Assembly: GCA_905250075.1 (NCBI GenBank)
Contig: CAJNOP010000954.1
Location: forward strand, 1-64,000
DNA: 64,000 nucleotides
Source: Rotaria sp. Silwood1
Taxonomy: Eukaryota > Rotifera > Eurotatoria > Philodinida > Philodinidae
Direction of reading: 5' to 3'
Shown here: positions 51,373-61,581 of the stretch, in pieces
Numbering within the stretch: position 1 is the stretch's first letter
Layout of the letters: each line of letters starts with the position of its first letter
The notes under the pieces: model-generated
Told to the model about the DNA's origin: nothing
Seen by the model: the letters and a program-made list of their open reading frames with translations, nothing else
Databases searched by the model: none
Position numbers and translations under genes: made by a program

Positions 51373-51969
51373 ATGACAGACAATTATCTTCATCAATCAA
51401 CAGATAAAATTGAATCTATCACAGTTAAAATGTTTCAACCAAATATGGATTCGATACCTTCATTTTCACTTCCACCTGACTATTCAATTGAATTATATAA
51501 ACCAAATTTTAATGATGATGAAAAATGGGCAGAAATTATTTCAGCTGCAGGTGAATTTCGAACTGTTCAACAAAATCATGAATTATTTACAAAGACATTT
51601 TTAAATCATAAAAATAGTCATTTATTATTTGAACGACTTTATTTTTTAGTTAATCCTAAAGGAAGATATATTGGCACGGCAATGGCTTGGTTAGATAAAC
51701 TTGATGGCAACGAATAAGGTCATCTTCAATGGATATCAATAATTCCAGAATATCCAGGAAAAAAATTAGCTAAACCACTTATATCTATTGTATTAAAAAA
51801 AATTGATGAATACTCAAATAAATGTTTTTTGGATTCACAAACAACAAGTTGGAGAGCAGTTAATATGTATTTTGACTTTGGATTTAAACCGTATATGAAA
51901 ACAGAAAATAGTGAAAAAGCTTGGAAAATATTAAGTGATTTATGTAACAGAAATTTTCTTGATCAATGA
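51373..51969 (+). pseudogene. GNAT N-acetyltransferase interrupted by one in-frame stop
   Basis: The frame from the ATG at 51373 reads 114 codons to a TAA at 51715-51717, then continues in the same frame for 83 codons to a TGA at 51967-51969. The part before the stop has LYFLVNPKGRYIGTAMAWLD (central GNAT strands). The part after it has HLQWISIIPEYPGKKLAKPL (acetyl-CoA pyrophosphate loop, V/I-x-P-x-x-x-G-x-x-x-A) and SWRAVNMYFDFGFKPY (the typical final strand, A-x-x-x-Y-x-x-x-G-F). Both halves are needed for one fold, so this is one gene with a nonsense codon: a recent pseudogene, a null allele or an assembly error. The intronless layout and bacterial-like motifs make horizontal origin plausible. 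Substrate unknown. Confidence 0.75.
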
Positions 51970-53339
51970 AATGAATATAAGACACTATCTATAATACTGT
52001 TTCAATGAATAGAAATCTACATTTCTTTTTTTTTTGGTTGTGAATAAAAATCGATCTCGATTAGAATTATTGTCCAATGAGAGTGTGGATGTGGCTGTGA
52101 TAGAAGAAGACACTACAACATCCACACTCACATTCCCACTTACCTACACGCCCACACATCTCTGCCCTCAAATAACCATAATGTATTACCGTTATGATAG
52201 GAATGATCGAAACCATCATGTATTCATTGACTTTCATTCAGCTTACGATAATATTCGACGCCCTGAATATTATCTTGGACTGCTAATCTAGTATAACACA
52301 TATAGTCGTAATATTGGATTAATAGTCAATTTTTCGTATCATACTGCAGTACATAACAGTTGGAAAAAGGCTGAGGAATACTATGAAGAGAATAGAGATA
52401 GAATGAAATGTCATTATGATATATTATTTCAATTCATAGTTACCTTAATGACTTTTTATCGAAGTCGAACTGAATTCTTCACTTCTCCTACTAAGGCTGT
52501 GGATGGGAGTGTTAATGTTAGTTTTGGTGTCGATGTAGTTGTGCCTGTGCGAGTGTGAATGAACGTAATAATAACACCAACGACATCCACAAACTCTTTG
52601 TGCTTCAAATTATTGTCGAATTGTGTCTTTGACTGAAAGTTGGCTGGCTGAGCAATGTGCAGTATCCGACTGATCACTTTTCACTCGCGTAATTCCCATG
52701 ATAAATTCTTCTTCTACTTCTCAAAGTATGAGTGACGATTGGAGCCAGCCATTCGTTTTACCTATCTGATCATCATTTTGAAATGAAAAAAAGTTTACTG
52801 AGATCGTGCGAATGTGATGAGTGCACATCTGAAGTATGGGTGTGGGTGCCTTGATGAACGAAACAGATAAACCCACACATCAACTCACACCCACACCCCA
52901 CAACCACACTCACACTCCACACTCACACCCACACCCACCCACACCCTTTGCCAATCATCGGACGAGGCTGAAAACCTTTTAAGGGTATAGTTAGATTCAA
53001 AAACAGAAAAAAATTCAGAAAAAAGTTTTTGAAAATTTTTCTTGGTAGATTAAAAAACCCGAGTCTTCTAATACGTTTTTCAAATTTTTTGACCAAGGGG
53101 GTCATCTAATATGGGGGTCTTCTATCATGGGAGGTCTTCAATTATGAGAGGGGTTTACGTCATACCTCCGGTCATCCCCTACCAGTCCGGCGTGGTCCGC
53201 TCTGCGTGTACCCATTTCAGGCTTACCGGGTCTCTCCCTGGTTGCGCGCGCGCGTACGCGAAAATGAGCCGAGAAACAAACCGAAAAGGAAAATGAATAG
53301 CAATCGAAATGAATTTATTGAGCAAACAAAAAGAATAAA
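51970..53339. other. Spacer rich in TG/CA hairpins and a GC-rich repeat
   Basis: Convergent pairs occur at 52081-52155 (GAGTGTGGATGTGG facing CATCCACACTCACA), at 52497-52595 (TGTGGATGGGAGTG and GGTGTCGATGTAG facing CCAACGACATCCACA) and at 52835-52947 (GTGGGTGTGGG facing a 75-base run of CCCACACC units). At 53043-53147 a motif like GGGGTCTTCTAATATG is repeated about four times. 53160-53265 is GC-rich (TTGCGCGCGCGCGTACGCG). No gene. Confidence 0.55.
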
Positions 53340-55958
53340 TTACATTTTCTTTCGAATGTTTTCAAATGTTTCTTTATAGTCCGAAAGGTGAGGATGAGTT
53401 GAAGGTAATTTTTCTTGTGCAATTTCAATCGTTTGTTGAATACTTTTCATTGCAATACTATATTGTCGAGTAGATAAATATAATTTTGCCATATTGTGAT
53501 ATACAACAGCTAAATCAGGATGATCTTTTGGTAATTTCTTCTGATGTATTTCTAATCCTTTTTGAAAATATGTCAATGCTGTTGAATAATCTTTCATTTC
53601 TCGATAAGTTTCACCTAAATTTATATATGTTGTTGCACATTCGAGAGGATTACATTGAATATTTTCTTGAATATTTAATGCTTTTCTGTGAAATAACCAT
53701 GCCTTTTCATAATCACCCATTAATCGATGAACATCACCAATGTCACTGTATGTAGTAGCTTTATCTGGATGATTTTCAGGTAAAGCTTTTTGACGTATTG
53801 AGAGACACTTTTCAAAATTCTCAAGTGCTCTTGGATAATCTTTCATACTGCGATAAATCTTTCCGAACCAGTTGTATGGATAAGCCAAACCAGGATGATT
53901 TGCAGGTAGAGATGTTTGTCTTATTTCAAGGGACTTTTTGTGAGATACAAGTGCTTTCGAGTAATCACCCATGTTGTAATACACTTGACCGATATTGTTA
54001 TAGGAAACAGCTAACCAAGGATGATTCACCGGAAGAGTTCTTTTGTAGATTTGGTTTGCTTTTTCGTGAAATTCCAGTGCTTTCGAGTAATCACCCATGT
54101 AGTTATATGCTAGACCGATGTTGTTGTAGGAAACAGCCAAATCTGGATGATTCGAAGGCAGAGCTTTTTCTCTTATTTTAAGTGCTTTTTCATAAAATTC
54201 AAGTGCTTTCGAGTAGTCACCCATTCTGTTATACACTGAACCGATATGGTTGTAGGAAGAAGCTAAATCGGGATGATTCTGAGGCACAGCTTTTTTTGTG
54301 ATTTCTAGATCTTTTTCGTAAAATTCAAGTGCTTTCGAGTAGTCACCCATGGCGTTATGCACGAAACCGATGCAGGCGTATGAAGCAGCCAAATCGGGGT
54401 CGTTCGGGGATAGGACCTTTTCTTTTATTTTAATTGTTTTTTCGTAAAATTCAAGTGCTTTCGGGTATTCACCCAAGTAGTTATATGCGAGACCGATGTT
54501 GTTGTAGGTAGCAGCCAATGAAGGATGATCTTCTGGGAGAGTTTTTCGTTTGATTTTGAGAGATGTCTCATAATATGAAGCTGCTTCTTTGTATTGTCCT
54601 TGGCCATCTTTCATCATGCCAAGCATATGATAGATATGTGCTTTATCACTGTCGTTCGATGCCTGTTCTAGTAATGTGGTATACAATTCTTCGGCCTTGT
54701 CGAATTGACCTATTTTTAGCAGCAATTGACCCAATCGATACCATCCAGTGCTACTCGATGTTTCTTCTGCTATACTTTTGGTTAATCGACGAAGTTGTTG
54801 ATCGTCATCTGCCGTAAGTTTAAGGTCTACTTCATAAAGTGAACTTTTCTTGTCAATTTTTCGAACTTCACCAATTCGAAAAACTGTATGCATCGAGAAG
54901 AGAATTTCCTCTTCTTTCTGGTAATAGCTCACTTCCCGAATGGAAGCAAATGGAGTCGACGATTCTGTGGGATCGATGGTCATTTGGAAAAGAACACCAA
55001 TCGTATCTGTTGTTTCTAAGGCATCCTTGGCGAATTTGAAAGAGACATCTCGATGTTTGCTGGTAGATAAGAAATTATTAAACGAAATGAGTCCACCTTT
55101 GGTTTTCGTGATTTTTTCGAAATCTGCCGTCAATAATCCCTGCCCCCGATAAACTAGAAAGGCCTTACCATTATATTGGCGGACCTGTATCTTGTGTAAA
55201 TCTTCAATTTGTCGATGGACATCACATAAATAAAATCCCATCCTAATGATGATGTCACCATCGAGCGTTCGTAATGCTCGATTAAGCATTTTATATGTGA
55301 AACATTCGCGGGTATACCACCATATCGCGAATGTTGCATGATAAGTACGCTGGAATTCATCAATAAGTTTGAGTTCATTTTTGTTACCTTCGTATTGTTC
55401 TTGACAAAAGGTAACCAAATCTTTGATGGCTTGTTGGCCATGATCCATATCAAGGAGCATTTCCTTGAAGATTTGCGTGTACATGAACGATGGTTCTAGC
55501 TGATTGAGATCTTCGCTAGAACCACCAGCATCAGCACTAAGTATACTGACCATTGTATTATTTTGATTGCATTGCTTGACAGCTATTTGCAATGCTTTGC
55601 ATATGGATTTGATTGTTTTGTGGACGCCTTTAATTTTTGTCCAATGTTGAGCCCATTCTCGATAAAGTTCCTTGTTACGACAAAATATGTATATCGTTTC
55701 AAGGTTTCGCATTCCATGGATATTTGGTACAAGAACTTGTCCAAGTTTACCAGAGGAGATAACGAAAGATGTCTCCTCCTTATTGTCATTCAGTAATTGA
55801 ATGCATTCTTCTGGTGTAATGCAAATCTTTACTTCATTAACAACACCTCGCAATTGCGAGAATGTATGTTGAAAATCTTCATTTTCGATATTAGTGTTGA
55901 CATCGACCCAGATGACTAAATAGTTTTCAGCCATACGTTGTCTTCGTTGTCGACTCAT
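53340..55958 (-). CDS. NAD:arginine ADP-ribosyltransferase-fold protein with TPR repeats
   Basis: One uninterrupted minus-strand frame of 872 residues from the ATG at 55958; the frame stays open to another ATG at 56201, adding 81 residues of less protein-like sequence. Residues about 10-130 form an alpha/beta N-terminal region (YLVIWVDV, SFVISSGKLG, LETIYIFCRN) that I cannot name. Residues about 155-380 match the arginine-specific ART fold, with the R-S-E triad visible: Arg in FLVYRGQG (271), STS in NNFLSTSKH (298-300), and E-x-E in KEEEILF (349-351). From about 400 to 860 there are around eleven kinesin-light-chain-type TPRs (YNNIGLAYNYMGDYSKALEF, then EKALKIREKAL and NHPDLA). The ART should transfer ADP-ribose from NAD to arginine, with the TPRs binding partners. 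Many such ART-TPR proteins are typical of bdelloids. Codon use is less AT-biased than in genes to the left. Confidence 0.88.
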   Translation of the reverse strand: MSRQRRQRMAENYLVIWVDVNTNIENEDFQHTFSQLRGVVNEVKICITPEECIQLLNDNKEETSFVISSGKLGQVLVPNIHGMRNLETIYIFCRNKELYREWAQHWTKIKGVHKTIKSICKALQIAVKQCNQNNTMVSILSADAGGSSEDLNQLEPSFMYTQIFKEMLLDMDHGQQAIKDLVTFCQEQYEGNKNELKLIDEFQRTYHATFAIWWYTRECFTYKMLNRALRTLDGDIIIRMGFYLCDVHRQIEDLHKIQVRQYNGKAFLVYRGQGLLTADFEKITKTKGGLISFNNFLSTSKHRDVSFKFAKDALETTDTIGVLFQMTIDPTESSTPFASIREVSYYQKEEEILFSMHTVFRIGEVRKIDKKSSLYEVDLKLTADDDQQLRRLTKSIAEETSSSTGWYRLGQLLLKIGQFDKAEELYTTLLEQASNDSDKAHIYHMLGMMKDGQGQYKEAASYYETSLKIKRKTLPEDHPSLAATYNNIGLAYNYLGEYPKALEFYEKTIKIKEKVLSPNDPDLAASYACIGFVHNAMGDYSKALEFYEKDLEITKKAVPQNHPDLASSYNHIGSVYNRMGDYSKALEFYEKALKIREKALPSNHPDLAVSYNNIGLAYNYMGDYSKALEFHEKANQIYKRTLPVNHPWLAVSYNNIGQVYYNMGDYSKALVSHKKSLEIRQTSLPANHPGLAYPYNWFGKIYRSMKDYPRALENFEKCLSIRQKALPENHPDKATTYSDIGDVHRLMGDYEKAWLFHRKALNIQENIQCNPLECATTYINLGETYREMKDYSTALTYFQKGLEIHQKKLPKDHPDLAVVYHNMAKLYLSTRQYSIAMKSIQQTIEIAQEKLPSTHPHLSDYKETFENIRKKM

Positions 55959-56591
55959 TTTCGATGTAATATTTAATAAGCTGTGTGGACAAAATTTACC
56001 TTTTATATTTATACATTCGATGCATGTTGTTTTTTTTCTAAATTTTTCTACGATATCAAATGTAAATATTTTGTTTTTTTCGTTGATAGTCAATAACAAT
56101 CTATGCCTAGTATCAATCGAAGGTATACTTGTCAAAAAACAAATTAAACGGAAAAAACCCATCAACGTATTTTTGGTATGATTACTTTTTTCCACTTTCA
56201 TTTACGTTTCATGTGAACCGTGACTTAAGTTTGTTTGCATTAGATATCTTGTCTCATACCTTGTATATTTTTTTTCGATTCTTTCAAAATGACGTTTTTT
56301 TCTCTTGCTGAGAAGAACGAAAAAAAAACACGAAGGACATCTTTTGTGTGATATTTTTTTTCTCATTATGCATGCGATTGATATGCTGTTAATGTGAACG
56401 AAACAAGAATAAACATTATTTTAGTTTTTATATAGGCAACAATTAAACAACGATATATACTTGCCGAATATACCGAATAGATATTGGAATAATTTAAGAA
56501 CTGCTCAATTATAGTTTATAGGCTTTTGTCATACCATGTTCAGCATCTATGCATTATCATTCACAATCTGACTAAAGTAATTTTTGATTCA

Positions 56592-56637
56592 GGATGTGGG
56601 TGTGGGTGTGGGTGTGGGGTGGGTGTGGGTGTGGGTG
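56592..56637. repeat. TGTGGG telomere-type repeats running into the gap
   Basis: About seven units of TGTGGG (one shortened unit GGGTGGG) run rightward directly into the run of N. TGTGGG is, from my recollection of the literature, the telomere repeat of bdelloid rotifers. The G-rich strand on the plus strand means a chromosome end, if this is one, would lie to the right. Confidence 0.75.
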
Positions 56638-56737
56638 NNNNNNNNNNNNNNNNNNNNNNNNNNNNNNNNNNNNNNNNNNNNNNNNNNNNNNNNNNNNNNN
56701 NNNNNNNNNNNNNNNNNNNNNNNNNNNNNNNNNNNNN
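56638..56737. other. Assembly gap of exactly 100 N
   Basis: Positions 56638-56737 are all N. A round 100 usually marks a scaffold join of unknown size. It is flanked on both sides by telomere-type repeats in opposite orientations. Confidence 0.99.
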
Positions 56738-56762
56738 CACCCACACACCCACACCCCACCCT
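56738..56762. repeat. CCCACA telomere-type repeats leaving the gap
   Basis: CACCCACACACCCACACCCCACCC follows the gap: the complement strand of TGTGGG. A chromosome end, if this is one, would lie to the left. It passes directly into CCTCGTTAGTA, the same terminal sequence seen on the fold-back elements at 29541 and 41021. Confidence 0.75.
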
Positions 56763-57619
56763 CGTTAGTATTTTGATTTTTGTATAGGAAAAACTATCAA
56801 ATCGAGCTGAAAATTTTAGAAAATACTAAACTCACTACTCTCTGTAATATATTTAAAAAATCAGCGAATTCTGAAGTGTCACTCCATCACTAATGTCAGA
56901 GTCTCTGAGAACTTAGTATTTTGCCATAGTTGAAAGACCTTCTTCAAAATGTATTCACAACATCGTATTTCATTCTAGTTTTTCGACTAAAATAACGAAA
57001 ATGCAATAGAAAAAATCGGATTGTAATGCTTCCTTTAAGTATTCGTTTTTGACAGCACTAAGACTGTGTCTTTCGTTTATCATAATATGTGTGATTCAAG
57101 AAACAAGGTCTAAAATCAGATTCTCTTCCAGAACCATAATGAAATATGTTGAGTCGAGCGTGTGCAACATATTGATTCTTCTCTTTTACATGCTGTCCAT
57201 TCAAAAAAAAATGTGCGAAATGCCCAATAGTGAAAGACCTTCACTCTCACATCCTTTTGCTGATTTGCACCGATGCCGTCGCTTTAAATCCACAAAAATT
57301 ATATTTTTCATAGAATGGGATAGGCACTTTAGAAGTAATAAGGGCGAGATTGAGTTTTCATTTATTAAAGCATTAGAATGTGGGCCTTTCGGTTTTAAGG
57401 CAATATGGCTTAAAATACCATCTGCGTGTTTGATGTAAAAAACGAGACACCTTGACGATACTGCCTCATTTCAACACAAGCTATGATCAGAACTGTAATC
57501 TGTTATTTCGTTTTCATTCTTCTCAAGTAAATGCTATTGATTTTGATTTTTATTCTTCTAATATTTATCGGTTTTGTATTTTAGCATTACAGGTTCGTTT
57601 TTTGTTCCATTTTACATGT

Positions 57620-58995
57620 TTAGTAATTAATTTGTTTTTTTGGATGATCGTTGAGATTCTTGTGAAACTCTTTTTTTTTCATTTTTGCTTTTTTCGCCTC
57701 TGCCTTTTCTTTTAATTCCTGTAAAAGATTTCCATTGGTTATATCTTCACCAAATTTTCGTTCAATACGTACACGACGATTCAATTTAACTGGTTTTGGT
57801 TGAACAGATTCATTATTATTTCGTACATAAGAGGACATTATTGTTCGAATAGCTGATGTATGACGAAGTTGAATTGATGTTGATGATGACGTACTAGCTA
57901 AATCACCATTATTTTGATTAGAAGAAGAATCCAAATGTTCATCTGAATCTAGAATATATTGACGAAAAGAATAATCGAAACGATATTGATAAAATCTGAC
58001 CATAATGAATGTTTATTGGTTTTTGTTTTGTTGATGAATCAGCATACATGCCCATATCCGAATCACTAAAGTATAAAATAATTGATATGAATGGAAAAAA
58101 TATGAGAGTTGATTAGTTTCATACCTTTCATCACTACTTTCGTCATCAAAAGTTACCTGACGACGATATGAAGATGGTGGTAAACTATACAAGAAAAAGA
58201 TATTCAAGAGTTTTGAATATTATTACAATAGAAGAGCAACTTTAACAATGAACAGTTTTACTTAAAAGAGCTACTCAGGAACAAAACTGAAAAATCTAAT
58301 GCGAAAATAGAACAACTGCATCTTGTATAAAAGTATCAAGTATAAGGAGGGAGACTGCTATCAGTGAATAAAGTAGAAAGACATACATGGAAAGATGCAT
58401 CTAACAAAAAGACAATGAAAGGTAGAATATTATTGTCAGGATAAACTATACTGAATGAAAGCGCTTTATGCGGTAAATATTCTAAAACTATTATATTTGC
58501 AAGTAATCTCAAATATTGTACAAATAAAATGGTTCCTAACTTAGCCTAGTTAATTGTAAATTTGCATAGTCGATTATTTGAAAATTTAAATTATATAAAC
58601 ATACTCAATATCCATTTGATTTGTACTTGATGAATTATTAGAATTATTTGTATGAACATTTGGTGTACGTATTTCATTTACCAAGCTTGATAAAATACTA
58701 CTTGCTAATGAACTAAAATTCGTTAATTAGAAAAAATAAACAATTCTACCATTACTTACTCATTCATGGTAAGAATATTAGATGATGAAGCTCGGCGAAC
58801 AACTTTGTCCTTCATTGCATCACCATCCCATGGCAATATACCAGCTCGTCGAAATCCACCACTTATAGCACTCGACGAGAAAGAACTTGTATAAAGATCA
58901 TATAAAAGTTTAGGAAAATCTATTTTCCTAATAGATCTTCGTTTTGTTGTTCGAATATATGTAGATACTAATGTTGACCATTTTTTTTTACAACA
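57620..58995 (-). CDS. Gene with C-terminal piece of a pogo/jerky-like transposase (5' incomplete)
   Basis: Five exons join in frame on the minus strand: 58995-58760, 58712-58605, 58184-58125, 58065-58001, 57949-57620. The first encodes KKWSTLVSTYIRTTKRRSIR, IDFPKLLYDLYTSSF and ISGGFRRAGILPWDGDAMKD. This matches the layout of the C-terminal end of pogo/Tigger/jerky transposases (K-x-x-W, F-P-x-L-L, I-x-x-G-F-R-x-x-G-I-x-P). The DDE catalytic core and DNA-binding HTH that should precede it are not visible upstream, and exon 1 opens at a splice acceptor rather than an ATG. The later exons are Ser/Asp-rich and disordered, ending in a basic coiled-coil-like tail (ELKEKAEAKKAKMKKKEF). It could be a domesticated transposase fragment, a truncated copy, or a gene whose 5' exons lie beyond a misassembled stretch. 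Confidence 0.5.
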
Positions 58996-60085
58996 CTAAA
59001 ATCGTAAAGATTAGAGGAATTTCTCCTTACGCGTACAATTAGTTAAATAGTTAAATATTCAACTTTCCTCTAATTTAATCTATTTCTTTTAATCAGATTA
59101 TACGGTTTTTATCCTTCTTTCATGATTTTATAGAATCTATTGTTTTAATTTTTAAAACTAGACGATTCTGTTTCTCACTGAAAAAATTTAAAATTCTCTG
59201 ATACGTGTTGTTTTCAATATAGTTATTCCTTATGTTCGAGGCGAACTATTTAGATGGAACCAAAACACAGATGAATACCTCATAAATGTGCTTACCGATT
59301 ACTAGAAAGTTAATCGGTATGTTGAGTAAACAGCAAACTGTTTTCTGGAAAATTCGTACAAGCAATCTTTCGTATCTCACTGATATACTTTTCTATATAT
59401 ATCAAAAAATGACTATTTTTATTGCATCATTCTCAGTACCTCATTGGGTCTGATCCATACATTCATCAGTGAATTGGTTAGAATTAGAAGACGAAATAGC
59501 GACTAATCGTTTTTGAATTAATTCTTTCATTTAACTCATTTTCTTATTAAGTACTCGATTTGCTTTTCATTAAAACTTTGTGGGATCGAATTCTCTTCGT
59601 GGAACATATAGAAGATGCTTCGATGTCTCTAACCTTTTATCACATAAGAAACCTCCACTGCTCTATTTTACCGAAACTTGCTAAGACACTGAGTTCGTAC
59701 TTTTGGACAATCTTTTTTTCATTTATTATCCAACTATGACCTTCTTTGACATTTTATTTTACTTAAATATAAAGTAATTTGTGTACTAAAAGAGATGAAA
59801 AATGCAACAAAACTAACAAAGTGTCGTACATTTGACTCGATATGAAGTGGTAAAGAAAACTTTAGCTATATAACAACGAGAGAATTATTGAAATTATTTA
59901 AAAACCAATTCAGATAAGGTAACGATGAATTTGAGTAGCGAATGTATTTAATAAAAGAAAGGATTGAAAACTCTTTAACCCGCTTCAATTAGTCCATTCA
60001 AACAAATTATACAGCTCAATGCTTTCTAAAGAACAAGTAGAATTTATTCATAATTTAAACTAGTTTGTTTTAATGATGTATAGTT

Positions 60086-60212
60086 ATTAGGAAAAAATGG
60101 CTTGCCGTCACTATTCGGGATAAAAATTGACTGGCCATCGCTATTAGGGAAAAAAAATAATTGCCGTCGTTATTCGGGAAGAAAATTGGCTTGCCGTCGG
60201 AATTATGGAAAT
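60086..60212. repeat. 30-bp minisatellite, about four copies
   Basis: Tandem units of 30-31 bases with the core TTGCCGTCGTTATTCGGGAA: TTGCCGTCACTATTCGGGAT, TGGCCATCGCTATTAGGGAA, TTGCCGTCGTTATTCGGGAA, TTGCCGTCGGAATTATGGAA, separated by AAAATTGGC-like spacers. A further core copy (CCCGTCGTTATTAGGGAAAC) lies near 60400, and an inverted fragment ATAACGACGG at about 60224. Confidence 0.75.
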
Positions 60213-61291
60213 TGTACCAAATAACGACGGATGGAGTCCTCGATCATAGGCCGCTGATATCCCCACTACAGCACGATGTAGAGAGGCTGTGATCATACCA
60301 TTTGAAAGAGGAGACTTTAAAGATTATCCAAATATAAAAATATTTTAAGTCGAATGTAAAATGACTGAAAACGGAATCAAAGAAAAGATGTGAAAATTTT
60401 CCCGTCGTTATTAGGGAAACTGTCTCTATTGTTAACTTTTCAAAGGCTGTTTTGGTATACCCTTGGTTCCTTTTTCAGGACTATTCGAAGCAAGGGTGTT
60501 GGGTATCACTAAGTGTTCAGGATACGTCTAGCGTTAGTTGTCATAGGTCTTCATAAGCTTTTAGGCGTATACCGTCAAACTGTGCTAAGAACATCATTCA
60601 TATGTCACTCAGGAACTACTGTTGAATGTGGAACAAAATATTGGCTTAGAGGATAATGTAAGAGATGTGTAAGTGAGGAGTTTTCTTTTAGGAAGTGCAA
60701 CAAGGTGGCTGTTTTTCTTAGGTCGACGTAATTGAGTCCCGTAATCGAGTGGTTTTACTTTACAATTAGTGCTATATCGAGGAAATTGCGTTTGACAAAT
60801 TTGGGTCAAATTTGAGTTCATCTTTCGTCAAAGATCCATTCAGGATTAGGTGTGTCATAGCTCCTACTCCATAGTTTGCGAGATTTTACTCAAAGAGCTG
60901 CTAGATAACTTCATTTCAAATGAACAAAAGTTGAATGACCAGTTCTACCTCAGCAAAGTAAACTGGGGTTGCGACACACCTGTTTATCGATGCCTCCATA
61001 CGATCATCCTTGAGGATCTGTGGTAATCCTCTCCAGCTTCTGAGAGCTGAACTGATGAACAGCTCCATTGTTTGCAATTGCTGCAGATTTCTCGAAGTCT
61101 CTGAATTCTCTCAAAATCTTTTGAAATGTTTTGAAACCTTAAAATTGTAAAAACTGCTTTTTTCCCTTGTATTGAGGGTATTGGTACCGATTCACTATCA
61201 ATACCAATACCTCAATATCGTAACAGTAAATAAACCATCAATAATAGAAGAATACTAAATTTGTTCAAAATTCGAGTTATGAATATATTAA

Positions 61292-61581
61292 CCCTTTCAA
61301 TCCAGTATATCATTTACGAGATGACATGCAGAAAGCAAAGGAAATATTTTGCATTCTGTCGTCTTCTTAGATGACGTATATCAGACGACTTTTTCAAATT
61401 CAATTTGTTCATCACGCATGGTTCTTTTAAAATAGCTAGTTTTTGTCTTTGCCTATGTCTAGAAATAATGACGCTAGATTTCAAACGCAGCTGATTGTGA
61501 CAGTAGAATGCTCAAGAGAAAGATTGAATTATTTTTCTTCGTGTTCGTACAGAAAGCAAGAAAATCTCGGGATTGAAAGGG
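61292..61581. mobile_element. Non-autonomous piggyBac-type MITE with TTAA ends
   Basis: A 290-bp element bounded by TTAA at 61288-61291 and 61582-61585. Terminal inverted repeats are perfect over 12 bases: CCCTTTCAATCC at the left and GGATTGAAAGGG at the right. TTAA duplication and a CCCTTT-type terminus are the marks of piggyBac elements. No transposase frame is present. Confidence 0.82.

Larger units (their letters stand above)
55959..57619. other. Spacer around the telomere-like gap
   Basis: Contains the 5' flank of the ART-TPR gene, the TGTGGG/CCCACA repeats with the 100-N gap (listed separately), and about 850 bases to the right with no recognisable gene. The sequence GAAAGACCTTC occurs at about 56932 and again at about 57232. 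Confidence 0.5.

Noticed and set aside
56526-56787. Open frames running through the N gap
   Set aside because: They are translations of the repeat and of N; no real coding evidence.
57049-57438. 129-residue plus-strand open frame
   Set aside because: No recognisable motif, the residues look random, and the frame sits in repeat-bearing spacer.
60609-60821. 70-residue minus-strand open frame as missing 5' exon of the transposase-like gene
   Set aside because: It shows no HTH or DDE residues and no donor site that would join it to 58995.
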